Of a stretch of DNA of 33,077 nt, positions 18,811 to 28,398 are shown one piece after another; position 1 is the stretch's first letter; each line of letters starts with the position of its first letter. Location: the NCBI GenBank assembly GCA_021323455.1, contig JAJONN010000005.1, positions 1-33,077 of the forward strand, written 5' to 3'. A program made the translations under genes and the position numbers. The stretch comes from Alphaproteobacteria bacterium (GTDB taxonomy: Bacteria; Pseudomonadota; Alphaproteobacteria; Paracaedibacterales; VGCI01). The notes below the pieces were generated by a model. It had not been told where the DNA came from. It saw only the letters and a list, made by a program, of their open reading frames with translations, and did not search any database.

Positions 18811-20073
18811 TTGAGATTTATAAAATCATTATTTTCATTTGAATCCAGTTTTGTTTTATGGCTTTTTTCCTATCAATATAAAAACGCCTTTGAGATCTTT
18901 ACGTCTCCTGACATTACTGTTCTTTTGACCCTCGTTCTTATTCCCTGGGGGCTATTCCTTTGGATCAAGACCAAACCAGTGCTTCAATTGCGCAGCCCCG
19001 TTATTCTTGTCTTTTTAGGCCTGAGTTCCTGGTTTATCGCCTCGAGCTTCTGGTCGCCTTCTGAGGCTTACAAGCTCCAGAAAACACTGTGCTACTCACT
19101 TTATACTATCCCCGGCTTTCTGATGGACTATTTGATCATTTCCAGGGATCCTGAACGCCTCAAAAGGTTGATGGGGGCTTTCCTTCTTTTTTCAACCGTT
19201 GTCTTGGCCGAAAGTTACCACGTTTTTTTTATAAACGGTCTCGTCACAATTTCTGATATCTTGAATAATAATTACTTGGTCACAGGCCAGACGTTAGGGG
19301 TCGGCTTACTGGTTCTTGTTCCTTACACCTGGTTTAACTTTATGTCACAGAAAGCTGATGCCAAAACAATTCCAGTTGGCTGTAACCCAGCAATCACAGA
19401 GAAGCTTGGTGGTTTTCACAACCTCTGGCTATGGTCTCTCCTTTTAGGGAGTTTATTCTTTTATGCTTTGATGAACCTGGGAGGCCGAGGACCTGTCGTC
19501 GCTACAGGTGCCGCCCTGGCGATTTTTTATGGGATGAAGTGTTGGCAAAGTCCTACCTCAACCCAACGAACTTTATTAGGTGTCCATTTTTGCACATTAG
19601 CTCTTTTGTGTACGTTGGGCTACTTTATGCTAAACGAGTTATTTGACCACACAGGCTCCCACTTTCAGCAACGGCTTGCTCCCCTCATGACAGGCCAGAT
19701 AGATGAAGCTGTCAATGAACGCTTCATTTACTATCAATCTGCCTTTTTAACCTTTCTTAACCACCCTTTTGTCGGCGTTGGATTTGGAGGATGGCCCATT
19801 TCTCATGGCCTGGGGGATGTAAGCCTCCACCCCCACAATATTTTCCTTGAGATTTTGAGTGAAACAGGCTTGGTTGGGTTAGCAGGGTTTATGGCGCTCT
19901 TGTATTTTGTTTTTAGAAACTTAAAACTTCAGGTTATGTTTTCAACCCCTGAGCGCACATCCCTGGCTCTCCTCACAACTTTTAGTTTTCTTAGTGCCCA
20001 AAAAACAGGCGATTTGCATGATAATCTTCTTTTATTTGTAATGCTCTCCTTATGCGCAGGCCTACAAAGATGA
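18811..20073 (+). CDS. O-antigen ligase/polymerase family membrane protein
   Basis: Multiple hydrophobic segments; family region NHPFVGVGFGGWPISHGLGDVSLHPHNIFLEILSETGLVGLAGFMALL. Start is a TTG and not certain. Confidence 0.85.
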   Translation: MRFIKSLFSFESSFVLWLFSYQYKNAFEIFTSPDITVLLTLVLIPWGLFLWIKTKPVLQLRSPVILVFLGLSSWFIASSFWSPSEAYKLQKTLCYSLYTIPGFLMDYLIISRDPERLKRLMGAFLLFSTVVLAESYHVFFINGLVTISDILNNNYLVTGQTLGVGLLVLVPYTWFNFMSQKADAKTIPVGCNPAITEKLGGFHNLWLWSLLLGSLFFYALMNLGGRGPVVATGAALAIFYGMKCWQSPTSTQRTLLGVHFCTLALLCTLGYFMLNELFDHTGSHFQQRLAPLMTGQIDEAVNERFIYYQSAFLTFLNHPFVGVGFGGWPISHGLGDVSLHPHNIFLEILSETGLVGLAGFMALLYFVFRNLKLQVMFSTPERTSLALLTTFSFLSAQKTGDLHDNLLLFVMLSLCAGLQR

Positions 20074-20077
20074 AGAA

Positions 20078-21334
20078 ATGACCATGTTCATTAGCTCTAA
20101 CGAATTTAACCAATTCATGGCAGCCCTTGCCCCCTTTGAGTCGCCGCCGGTCATCGCGGTCGCTACCTCCGGCGGGCCAGACAGCCTCGCCTTAGCCCTT
20201 CTCAGCCATGAGTGGGCAACAAAGCAGGGTGGCAAAGCCATTGCGGTTACTATTGACCATCAATTGCGGGAAGGGTCTACCGCAGAGGCGTATCAAGTGA
20301 AAGCCTGGCTAAACGCAAGGGAGATGGAACATCACACCCTGACATGGATAAGGACAGAAGAAAACAAAGCCCCTCAAACAGCGATCCAGGCTGCGGCCCG
20401 CGAAGCCCGCTATCACCTGCTAGGCCAATGGTGCAAAAACCAGGGCGTCAAGCATCTCTTGACGGCCCATCACGCGCAAGACCAGCTTGAAACGTTTATG
20501 ATCCGCCTTGCCAAAGGCTCCGGCTTGAGAGGATTAACCAGTATCCAGGAAGTCGTCACGACAGACTTTGGGCGTATTGTGCGCCCCCTCCTCACCGTTG
20601 ACCCCAATCGCCTGAAAGCCACGCTGGAAGAAGCCAACCAACCCTTTCTTCTCGACCCCAGCAATAGGAACGAGAATTTCACCCGCGTTCGGTGGCGTCA
20701 GCTACTTCCTTCGCTGGCTCAAGAGGGAATCACCACGCACACCCTTCAAGAAACCCTGGGCCGCCTGAACCATGCGCAACGGCTTATTGACCAACACATT
20801 GCCGGCCTTCTCCGCCAACATGCCATGCTTTCCCCTTATGGGTATGCGGTGTTGAAACAAGAGGCTCTTGAGGGGTCTCCAGAAGCCTTTGAAGAAATGC
20901 TCAAGCGCCTCCTGGCAACCATCGGAACGCGCCTTTATCCCGCCCGGCGTCAAGCTTTGCATCAGGCCATGGACAGGATGGCATCAGGCCATTCCCTCAC
21001 CCTGGGAGGGTGCCAGATCCTGTGCAAACCTGAGGGGTGGTGGATTGTGAGGGAGCTTGCTGCTGTGAAGGAAGACGTCCCTGTCCAGCAATCGGGAACC
21101 TATCTTTGGGACAACCGCTTTACCGTGAGTGTATCTCAAAAGGCCGCTTGCCGGATTGCTGCTTTAGGAGAAGCAGGGATCCTGCAGCTCGAAGGTAGCT
21201 TCAAGCAGCAGACGAAAACCATCCCCTCCGTTGTCCTTAAAACCCTGCCCGCCTTATGGCAGGAGGAGGCCCTTCTCGACCTCCCCTCGTTCGCGTTCAC
21301 GCCCCGCCACCCATTAATGACAGGTGATGTCTAA
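20078..21334 (+). CDS. tilS: tRNA(Ile)-lysidine synthetase
   Basis: P-loop SGGPDSLAL, AVTIDHQLREGS, HHAQDQLETFMIRLAKGSGLRGL, and LDPSNRNENFTRVRWR. Confidence 0.95.
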   Translation: MTMFISSNEFNQFMAALAPFESPPVIAVATSGGPDSLALALLSHEWATKQGGKAIAVTIDHQLREGSTAEAYQVKAWLNAREMEHHTLTWIRTEENKAPQTAIQAAAREARYHLLGQWCKNQGVKHLLTAHHAQDQLETFMIRLAKGSGLRGLTSIQEVVTTDFGRIVRPLLTVDPNRLKATLEEANQPFLLDPSNRNENFTRVRWRQLLPSLAQEGITTHTLQETLGRLNHAQRLIDQHIAGLLRQHAMLSPYGYAVLKQEALEGSPEAFEEMLKRLLATIGTRLYPARRQALHQAMDRMASGHSLTLGGCQILCKPEGWWIVRELAAVKEDVPVQQSGTYLWDNRFTVSVSQKAACRIAALGEAGILQLEGSFKQQTKTIPSVVLKTLPALWQEEALLDLPSFAFTPRHPLMTGDV

Positions 21335-21426
21335 TAGACTTTGAATTTCACCCCTGCTATTTTTGACACATCGCCGTTTGCTCTGATAGACTGGCGACGC
21401 GACGACAATCCACTAAGGACAAGAGC

Positions 21427-22665
21427 ATGCTCGACACCCCCCTTTTCCGCAACCTCTCGGCCAGGACGTCTGATATCACCCTTCTCATGCTTGTCACCCT
21501 TATGTACATCGCTTTATGCGCGGAAGCAGATATGTATGTCCCTGCTTTTCCTCAAATGATTGAGTATTTTGGGATTGCAGAGAATCAAGTGCAAATGATT
21601 CTAAGCATCAATTTTGCCGGGCTTTGTCTGGCCGGACTGTTCATGGGACCACTTTCAGACAGTTATGGCAGACGAAAGGTCCTACTTGGCGGGCTGCTCC
21701 TGTTCACGGTAAGCAGCGCTGGGTGCGTTTATACGGATGATTTTTATGCCATGCTTTTATGGCGATTATTGCAAGGTATCGCCGCCTCCATTCCGATGGT
21801 CATTGGCGCTGCGACTTTTATCGATAAGTACCCCCCTGAAAAAGCGGGACAAATTCTGGGCGTACTCAATAGCGTTATCTCGGCATCCATGGCGGGGGCC
21901 CCGGTCGTGGGAGCGTGGGTTAGCCAATCCTTTACCTGGCGGGCCAATTTTGTTGTCATTCTTACCCTTGCCCTCCTTTCCTTTATAGGAACGTGGATGT
22001 TTATCGAAGAAACATTGCCCCTCAGCAAAAGAAAACCCTTTCATTTGGCTTCTGCGAGCAAAGACTACCTCAGGTTGTCAAAAAGCTTCACGTTTATGTG
22101 CTATACGCTGATTGTGAATTTCCCCATTACAGCCGTTGTTGTCTACATCGCGAACCTTTCCGTGATTTTCGTGAACCATATGGGCATGGGTCTGGAAAAA
22201 TTCAGCTATTACCAAGCCACAACCATGGGGACGTTTATTATTTTTTCCCTTTGGTCTGTAAAGCTTATTCAAAAAAGAGGCATTGATTATACAAAGAACT
22301 TGGGTGGAATTATCGCTATTATCGGGTCAATCAGCCTATTTTATATAAGCCAGACAGATATACAGAATGTCACAATGATATGCCTGTCCATGGCTTTTAT
22401 TGCCGCCGGGGGTGCCATGATGCCTGGTACCTTTGGAATCAAGGCCATGTCCCTATTTCCCGAAATCAACGGAACGGCTATGGCCATGATGACAGCTGTC
22501 CGCCAACTCCTGGCTTGCGGACTTGTCCTCTTATCTGAAGTTATGTTCGATGGAACAATCTTGCCCGTCGCTATCATTATCTTTGGTTATGCAGCCTTTG
22601 CAACCGCATGCTACCTCATCCTACAGTATACAACTTCCAACTCTTATGAGGCTGAATCTGCTTGA
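21427..22665 (+). CDS. MFS transporter, Bcr/CflA-like multidrug efflux family
   Basis: EADMYVPAFPQMIEYFG and MFS motif GPLSDSYGRRKVLLGG, with about 12 hydrophobic segments. Confidence 0.9.
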   Translation: MLDTPLFRNLSARTSDITLLMLVTLMYIALCAEADMYVPAFPQMIEYFGIAENQVQMILSINFAGLCLAGLFMGPLSDSYGRRKVLLGGLLLFTVSSAGCVYTDDFYAMLLWRLLQGIAASIPMVIGAATFIDKYPPEKAGQILGVLNSVISASMAGAPVVGAWVSQSFTWRANFVVILTLALLSFIGTWMFIEETLPLSKRKPFHLASASKDYLRLSKSFTFMCYTLIVNFPITAVVVYIANLSVIFVNHMGMGLEKFSYYQATTMGTFIIFSLWSVKLIQKRGIDYTKNLGGIIAIIGSISLFYISQTDIQNVTMICLSMAFIAAGGAMMPGTFGIKAMSLFPEINGTAMAMMTAVRQLLACGLVLLSEVMFDGTILPVAIIIFGYAAFATACYLILQYTTSNSYEAESA

Positions 22666-22707
22666 TGTTTCCTGGCGTGCCTTCGCTAGTTTCCGACCTC
22701 CCATCGG

Positions 22708-25005
22708 CTAAAAGCCTTGATTAGGCCGCATCCGGTTGGATTTGGTTCGTTTTTCTTGGTAAGGGACTACTTGCTCCACACGACCTTTTGAAAGAAGGTC
22801 CGTACAAGCTTGCGCATCTAGAGGTTCACTGAAATAATAACCTTGAACTTGATCACTATGGTGCTCCCTTAGGTAATCAATTTGTTCTATTTTTTCCACC
22901 CCTTCTGCAACAACCTCCAGCCCCATTTTTTTAGACATATTTATGATGGCATCAACGATACAACGGTCATTATTTTCTGCTATTATCTCATCAATGAATG
23001 TTTTATCAATCTTTACCTTATCAAAGGGGAAATATCGCAAATAACTTAAATTTGAATACCCAGTTCCAAAATCATCAATAACCAGATAGACGCCTAACTC
23101 TTTTAGTTCCTTCATTTTCAGAAAAAAATCAGAAAAATTCGTTGTAATGATGCTTTCTGTTATTTCCAATTCTAAGCAATTCGGCTCTAACTTTGTTTCT
23201 TTAAGGATCTTGCGCACAAACTCCACAAAATTATTCTGTTGGAATTGAACCTTGGACATATTAACAGCGACACGCAATCCTGAAAAGCCTAATTTCTGCC
23301 ATATCTTATTTTGTTGGCAAGCTGTTCTGAGAACCCATTCCCCAATAGGTACAATGAGCCTTGTACTTTCCGCCAGAGGAATAAACGTGTTTGGGAGAAG
23401 GGTCCCCAAAGTTGGATGTTGCCAACGAACCAAAGCTTCTACACCTACAATCCTATTTGAATCCAAATCAATTAAGGGTTGGTAGTGGAGTACCAATTCA
23501 TTTCTTTCTACCGCATGACGAAGATGGGTCTCTAATTCTACTTTTTGTAACGAATCTTGATTTAGTTTAGGTTCATAAAACTCAAAAGTATTTCGCCCCA
23601 TTTCCTTAGCATGGTACAAAGCAACATCAGCATTTTTCATCAATTCATCGTAATCCTGCCCGTCTTTTGGATAAACGCTAATACCAATACTGACTGTCGT
23701 AATAATTTCTTGGTCTTCGATTTGACAGGGTTGCGAAAAATTTTTTATTAATTTCTCCGTGATTTCCTCTATGTTGTCCTGGCTTGACTGGGCATTTAGG
23801 AGGATAACAAACTCATCTCCCCCTAAACGCGTTACTGTATCAGACTCACGGATAGAAGATTGAAGCCTTTTAGCAACTACTTTTAAAAGGGCGTCGCCCA
23901 TTTTATGCCCGAAGGTGTCATTAACTTGTTTAAAATTATCTACATCTAGTAAGAGAAACCCTGTCAATAGGTTGTAACGTTTAGCCTGTAAAATGGCTTG
24001 ATGGGTACGGTCAACAAGCAAAATTCGATTTGGCAATCCAGTCAAACTATCGTGCGTTGATTGGTACAACAACAACTCTTCTAGTTTTTTTCGTTCCGTA
24101 ATATCTCGGAAACTACAGACAATTCCAACATTCTTTTTATTTAAGTATTGAGAATTTTTATATAATTCAAAAACTTTTCCTGTCTTAAGCTTCCATTCTT
24201 TAGTCCCTTTAGTTTTCAGCTTCTTTTCTAGGTTTTCCATGGCAGTAAGAAAAAGGACGGGCTCTTCTAGCTGCTGGGATATCCTGTGAAAAATAGCGGT
24301 TGTCTCTTCAGATTTAATCGACTCTTCTGAGATCCCAAACATATGCAAGAATATATTATTGTATTTAATAATTTCTTTATTTTTACTAACAACAATAATC
24401 CCCTCTTCTGTTGATTCTAGCGTGGCATTCATTAAAGAAAGCGATTTTTGCAAATCCTCTGTACGTTCTTGAACAAGCGTTTGGAGATTTTCAATCTGGT
24501 ATTGAACTTGCTGCTTAAGTTCCCATTTGATCGTGAGCGCAGAAGCAAGCTGGCGAATCTCAATAGATTCAAAAGGCTTCTTTAAAATCAACAAGTTATC
24601 AGATCCATTTAATTGCTGGGTGATTTCTTCCCAAGAATAATCCGAATAGGCCGAGCAAATAACAACTTGCAAAGCAGGATCGATTGCCCAAAGTTGTTTG
24701 ATCGTTTCAATACCATTCCATCCGGGCGGCATCAGCATATCAACAAAAGCCAGCGCATAAGGGTGTCCCTCTGACAAGGCTTTCTGGACAAGTTTTAGAG
24801 CTTCTTCCCCTTGATACGCAGAATCAATGAGGTAAGGAAGACTTGCCGTAGCATTGCTTGCCGTTGGCGCTCTGCCAAATAAAACAATTTCGTCTGCATC
24901 AAGCTGTGTTGCCTGGCTCTGATCACCGAGAATTTTACAAAAATCATCATGGATGCTCTTATTGTCATCAACAAGCAAGATCCGCTTTTGCTGCGGGAAC
25001 ATCAT
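22708..25005 (-). CDS. Receiver-PAS-GGDEF-EAL c-di-GMP signalling protein
   Basis: N-terminal receiver (RILLVDDNKSIHDDF...ALAFVDMLMPPGWNG), PAS-like region, RESDTVTRLGGDEF (I-site RxxD plus intact GGDEF), and EAL motifs EALVRW, ELEITES, DDFGTGYSNLSYL, VAEGVE. Confidence 0.95.
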   Translation of the reverse strand: MMFPQQKRILLVDDNKSIHDDFCKILGDQSQATQLDADEIVLFGRAPTASNATASLPYLIDSAYQGEEALKLVQKALSEGHPYALAFVDMLMPPGWNGIETIKQLWAIDPALQVVICSAYSDYSWEEITQQLNGSDNLLILKKPFESIEIRQLASALTIKWELKQQVQYQIENLQTLVQERTEDLQKSLSLMNATLESTEEGIIVVSKNKEIIKYNNIFLHMFGISEESIKSEETTAIFHRISQQLEEPVLFLTAMENLEKKLKTKGTKEWKLKTGKVFELYKNSQYLNKKNVGIVCSFRDITERKKLEELLLYQSTHDSLTGLPNRILLVDRTHQAILQAKRYNLLTGFLLLDVDNFKQVNDTFGHKMGDALLKVVAKRLQSSIRESDTVTRLGGDEFVILLNAQSSQDNIEEITEKLIKNFSQPCQIEDQEIITTVSIGISVYPKDGQDYDELMKNADVALYHAKEMGRNTFEFYEPKLNQDSLQKVELETHLRHAVERNELVLHYQPLIDLDSNRIVGVEALVRWQHPTLGTLLPNTFIPLAESTRLIVPIGEWVLRTACQQNKIWQKLGFSGLRVAVNMSKVQFQQNNFVEFVRKILKETKLEPNCLELEITESIITTNFSDFFLKMKELKELGVYLVIDDFGTGYSNLSYLRYFPFDKVKIDKTFIDEIIAENNDRCIVDAIINMSKKMGLEVVAEGVEKIEQIDYLREHHSDQVQGYYFSEPLDAQACTDLLSKGRVEQVVPYQEKRTKSNRMRPNQGF

Positions 25006-27436
25006 GCTGGCTCTCCTTTCTTTCCTTAGGCTGATAGGGCAACGTCAAAGTAAAAGTTGCTCCTTTCCCAGCTCCTTGACTCTCCACCAAAAAATTCCCG
25101 CCCATTTCTTGTGCGGCAATGGCACTCACATGTAATCCAAATCCATGGCCTGTTTTTTTTGTTGTAAAGCCATAAGAAAACATTTTCTTAAGATTTTGAG
25201 GCAGAATACCAACACCATTATCGCTAACTTGAATCATGAAATGTGATTCATCTTTTTCTTGAATGCGCAAGGATATCTTCTTTGTTTTGGTCTTATTTTC
25301 TAACAATGATTCAAGACTGTTCTTAATTAAATTCACAATAATTTGAAGCAGCTTGACACGGTCTATGCTCACCGGTTTTAAGGGAGAGAAATCTCGAATA
25401 ATTTCAATTTGTGCCCGTTCATAGGCCGTTTTATTAAGGGTCAATGCATCCTCAATGATATCTGTAATCGCAACCTTCTCAACAACCCCCAGTGAACTAC
25501 TAAATGCATTTTGCTTGACCACAATTTCTTTGATATGTTGGACGCTGTGTGTCAAGGCAGAAATTTCTTCAACAATATATTTTTTATCTTCGCTCCATAT
25601 GTCGGCTAATTTTATAATATAATTTGGGATCAGTTGTCCTTGCGGGTCTTTTGCAAGAAAAGCGTCCATATCTTCTTGGTGTTCGGATAAAAGCTTACTA
25701 ATTTTTAATAAGTTCGATATCTTGGATTGATCAATCTTGTCATGAATCATCGTAACAGAAGTATTGAGGTGATTTAAAACGTTTCCAACGTTATGCAATA
25801 CGCTCGTTGAAATATCTGCCATGCCAGCCCGCCTGGCGGACATAATGAGTTGGTTATTAAGAACCATATTTTTCGCTTCAAGCTTCTTACGTTCTTCAAC
25901 TTCCTTTGTTAATTTTTTATTGGATTCCTCTAAAATTTTTTTAGATGTTGATAGCTCCTTCACAACAGTACCCATTTCACGGTTCAAGTTTTCGATTTGG
26001 GTGAAATTATGATGAAGCCTTTGAGCTGAAGCTGTCCGCGCCCTAAGCTCTTCGGGAGAAAATGGTTTTGGCAAGTAATCATCAGCCCCAACCTCAAGAC
26101 CACTGACAATGGCTTCTTTTCCCGCTTGTGCTGTAATAAGAATAATAGGAATATTTTTAAGCTGAGGATCAGCCTTAATCGCCTTCGTTAAGGCATACCC
26201 ATCCATTATCGGCATCATCACATCTGACAACACAACCTGAGGTTGATATTTGTGGATTGCCTCCAGAGCAAGCTTTCCATTTTCAACAGCGATGATTTCA
26301 TAAGAATCTTCGAGTAAAGAGACGATATACGACCTCATGTCTGTATTATCATCTGCAACCACAATAACAGGCAGCTCTCCTGTTGCTTCTTTCCGCATTA
26401 AAGGATGGACAATGGGCTTTTTATTGTCGGTAGTAACCTGAGAGAGGGAAACCTTCACAATTGGGGCATGGACATCTGCCAACTGGGATTGGCTACCATT
26501 TTTTTCTTTTCTAGACACCGTCCGAATTGGCAAAGTAACCGTGAATTGAGATCCTTTTCCTTCCTCACTTTCAACGGAAATACTGCCTTGCATGAGCTGG
26601 GCAAATTGGTTAATGAGCGCCAACCCAATACCCGTTCCTTCATAAGCCCGAGTCCTTGATGTATCAACTTGATGAAAGCGCTCAAAAAGCTTAGGGATCT
26701 GTGAAGCCGGGATACCCACACCCGTATCTGCGACCGTTAAGCGAATTTCTGTTTCGTGTTTTACGAGCGTTACTTTAATACGCCCTCCTGCTGGCGTAAA
26801 TTTTAGAGCGTTACTCATTAAATTTAAAACGATTTTCTCCAACATCTTTCGGTCAAACAACATAGGACCTATTCCTTCCGCAGGAAGGAAGCTCATTTTT
26901 ACTTTTCTTTCAACAGCTAAACCTTGCGCATCATCCACCAGCTGGGAAATGAGCTGGTTAACATCTAATAGTTCTTCATGGACCACAAATTTTCCAGCTT
27001 CCACTTTGGAAAAGTCTAGAAGGTCATTCACGAGAACATAAAGCCTCGTTGCATTTCTTTGCATACGGCGCAGATTGTCCCTATGCGCCAAAGGAAGGGA
27101 ATGATCAGCCAAGATGGTCTCAAGGGGGCCGAGGATAAGCGTTAAAGGCGTCCGAAGCTCATGGCTGACATTAGCCATAAAGTCGGACTTGACCTTATCC
27201 ATTTCCGTGAGTTTCGTATTTTTCTCTTTTACATCTGACAAAGCCCTGCGCGCTGTATCAATGACAAAATTGAGTAGCATCGTGAGTTTCTGCACACTTT
27301 CATCGATGGTATGGGCTTCTACTGTAAAGTTGAAATCTCCCTTTACCGCCAAGCAGAGCTGATCTGAAATACGCTCAAGCTGTTGTTTAACTTGAAGAAC
27401 TTCCCTATTGGTTGCCTCGGCTTCTATTTCTTTCAC
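24968..27436 (-). CDS. Cytoplasmic hybrid histidine kinase with two kinase cores
   Basis: First core SDFMANVSHELRTPL plus HATPase; receiver PVIVVADDNTDMRSYI...VVLSDVMMPIMDG; second core MADISTSVLHNVGNVLNHL plus HATPase NLIKNSLESLL...VSDNGVGI...GHGFGLHVSA. No TM segment. Confidence 0.93.
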   Translation of the reverse strand: MKEIEAEATNREVLQVKQQLERISDQLCLAVKGDFNFTVEAHTIDESVQKLTMLLNFVIDTARRALSDVKEKNTKLTEMDKVKSDFMANVSHELRTPLTLILGPLETILADHSLPLAHRDNLRRMQRNATRLYVLVNDLLDFSKVEAGKFVVHEELLDVNQLISQLVDDAQGLAVERKVKMSFLPAEGIGPMLFDRKMLEKIVLNLMSNALKFTPAGGRIKVTLVKHETEIRLTVADTGVGIPASQIPKLFERFHQVDTSRTRAYEGTGIGLALINQFAQLMQGSISVESEEGKGSQFTVTLPIRTVSRKEKNGSQSQLADVHAPIVKVSLSQVTTDNKKPIVHPLMRKEATGELPVIVVADDNTDMRSYIVSLLEDSYEIIAVENGKLALEAIHKYQPQVVLSDVMMPIMDGYALTKAIKADPQLKNIPIILITAQAGKEAIVSGLEVGADDYLPKPFSPEELRARTASAQRLHHNFTQIENLNREMGTVVKELSTSKKILEESNKKLTKEVEERKKLEAKNMVLNNQLIMSARRAGMADISTSVLHNVGNVLNHLNTSVTMIHDKIDQSKISNLLKISKLLSEHQEDMDAFLAKDPQGQLIPNYIIKLADIWSEDKKYIVEEISALTHSVQHIKEIVVKQNAFSSSLGVVEKVAITDIIEDALTLNKTAYERAQIEIIRDFSPLKPVSIDRVKLLQIIVNLIKNSLESLLENKTKTKKISLRIQEKDESHFMIQVSDNGVGILPQNLKKMFSYGFTTKKTGHGFGLHVSAIAAQEMGGNFLVESQGAGKGATFTLTLPYQPKERKESQHDVPAAKADLAC

Positions 27437-27439
27437 GCC

Positions 27440-28009
27440 TCAAGCTCCCATTTTTGGATATTCAATATGAATTTCACATTCCTTTCCGCCGGACTTCATG
27501 CATTGTTTTTCGTCTATGATGGCTTCATCTTTATAATAACGAATCATCCATCTTGCCAAAGCCTTATAAAGCCCACAGTGCCCGTTCGGGGACCGATAAT
27601 GGGTTATTAATTTATTGGGAAGTTTATCAACAACGAATTTATCATTAATAACATCCCGGGACTTCTGGTCCGCAACCCCGGTTGCAAAGCAATTATGGAT
27701 TGTCGGTTGGATGAGCAGAAATTCGTAAGAGTTTTTGCACATCTCGAACCATGTAGGGAAACGCTTAACAGCATCTTTGCCAAAATAATCTGCATAGTAT
27801 TCATCGGCTTGCTCTGGGGTAATCTTGAGGACTTTTAATCCGGCTGCCAGCAATCTCTGCCACTCTTCATCCGGATAAACCTCATTGATTTGGAATACCG
27901 TATCTAAAGGGACTCCCGCTTGTTTCTTAATCTCAGCAACAGCTGCCTCTCCTCCAAGCGCTTGTATCATATCGAGGAACAATTTTTGTATCAGACCAAC
28001 CATCTTCAT
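27440..28009 (-). CDS. Heme NO-binding (H-NOX/HNOB) domain protein
   Basis: 189-aa single-domain protein; candidate proximal His105 (IQPTIHNCF); YxSxR-like HYRSPNGHCGLYKALARWMIRYY; C-terminal CMKSGGKECEIHIEY as in the HNOB family. Three bp upstream of the kinase. Confidence 0.78.
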   Translation of the reverse strand: MKMVGLIQKLFLDMIQALGGEAAVAEIKKQAGVPLDTVFQINEVYPDEEWQRLLAAGLKVLKITPEQADEYYADYFGKDAVKRFPTWFEMCKNSYEFLLIQPTIHNCFATGVADQKSRDVINDKFVVDKLPNKLITHYRSPNGHCGLYKALARWMIRYYKDEAIIDEKQCMKSGGKECEIHIEYPKMGA

Positions 28010-28398
28010 CTCCTTTAAAACAGCATTAAAACAGCAGTTAAACTCGATTTTATCTCGTTGATTTAAACCATATATGATTAGCGTACTTTGATTTTTAAAA
28101 ATAAGGAATAGGAAATTGACGAGGGGAGAGAAAGCTTAAGGGAGAGGTAAAGGCACCCCTCTATTCTTGCTTTTATTTTTGAGAGAAAAGGGGAAGGACA
28201 TTAAAAATAACAGATGCAGGGAGGATGCTATCCCTTTTTTCTATTTTTTTAACGATGATCCCACTGAAAATAAAATGCCTCCAGGAAGTCAATTAAGTCA
28301 CTATAAAAAATATCCAATAAATGGTAGAAGTATATCAATCGATGGAATTGAGAGATTCCATTTAGTTTTATTCCTAAAAAGGAAAGATATAAACAATT

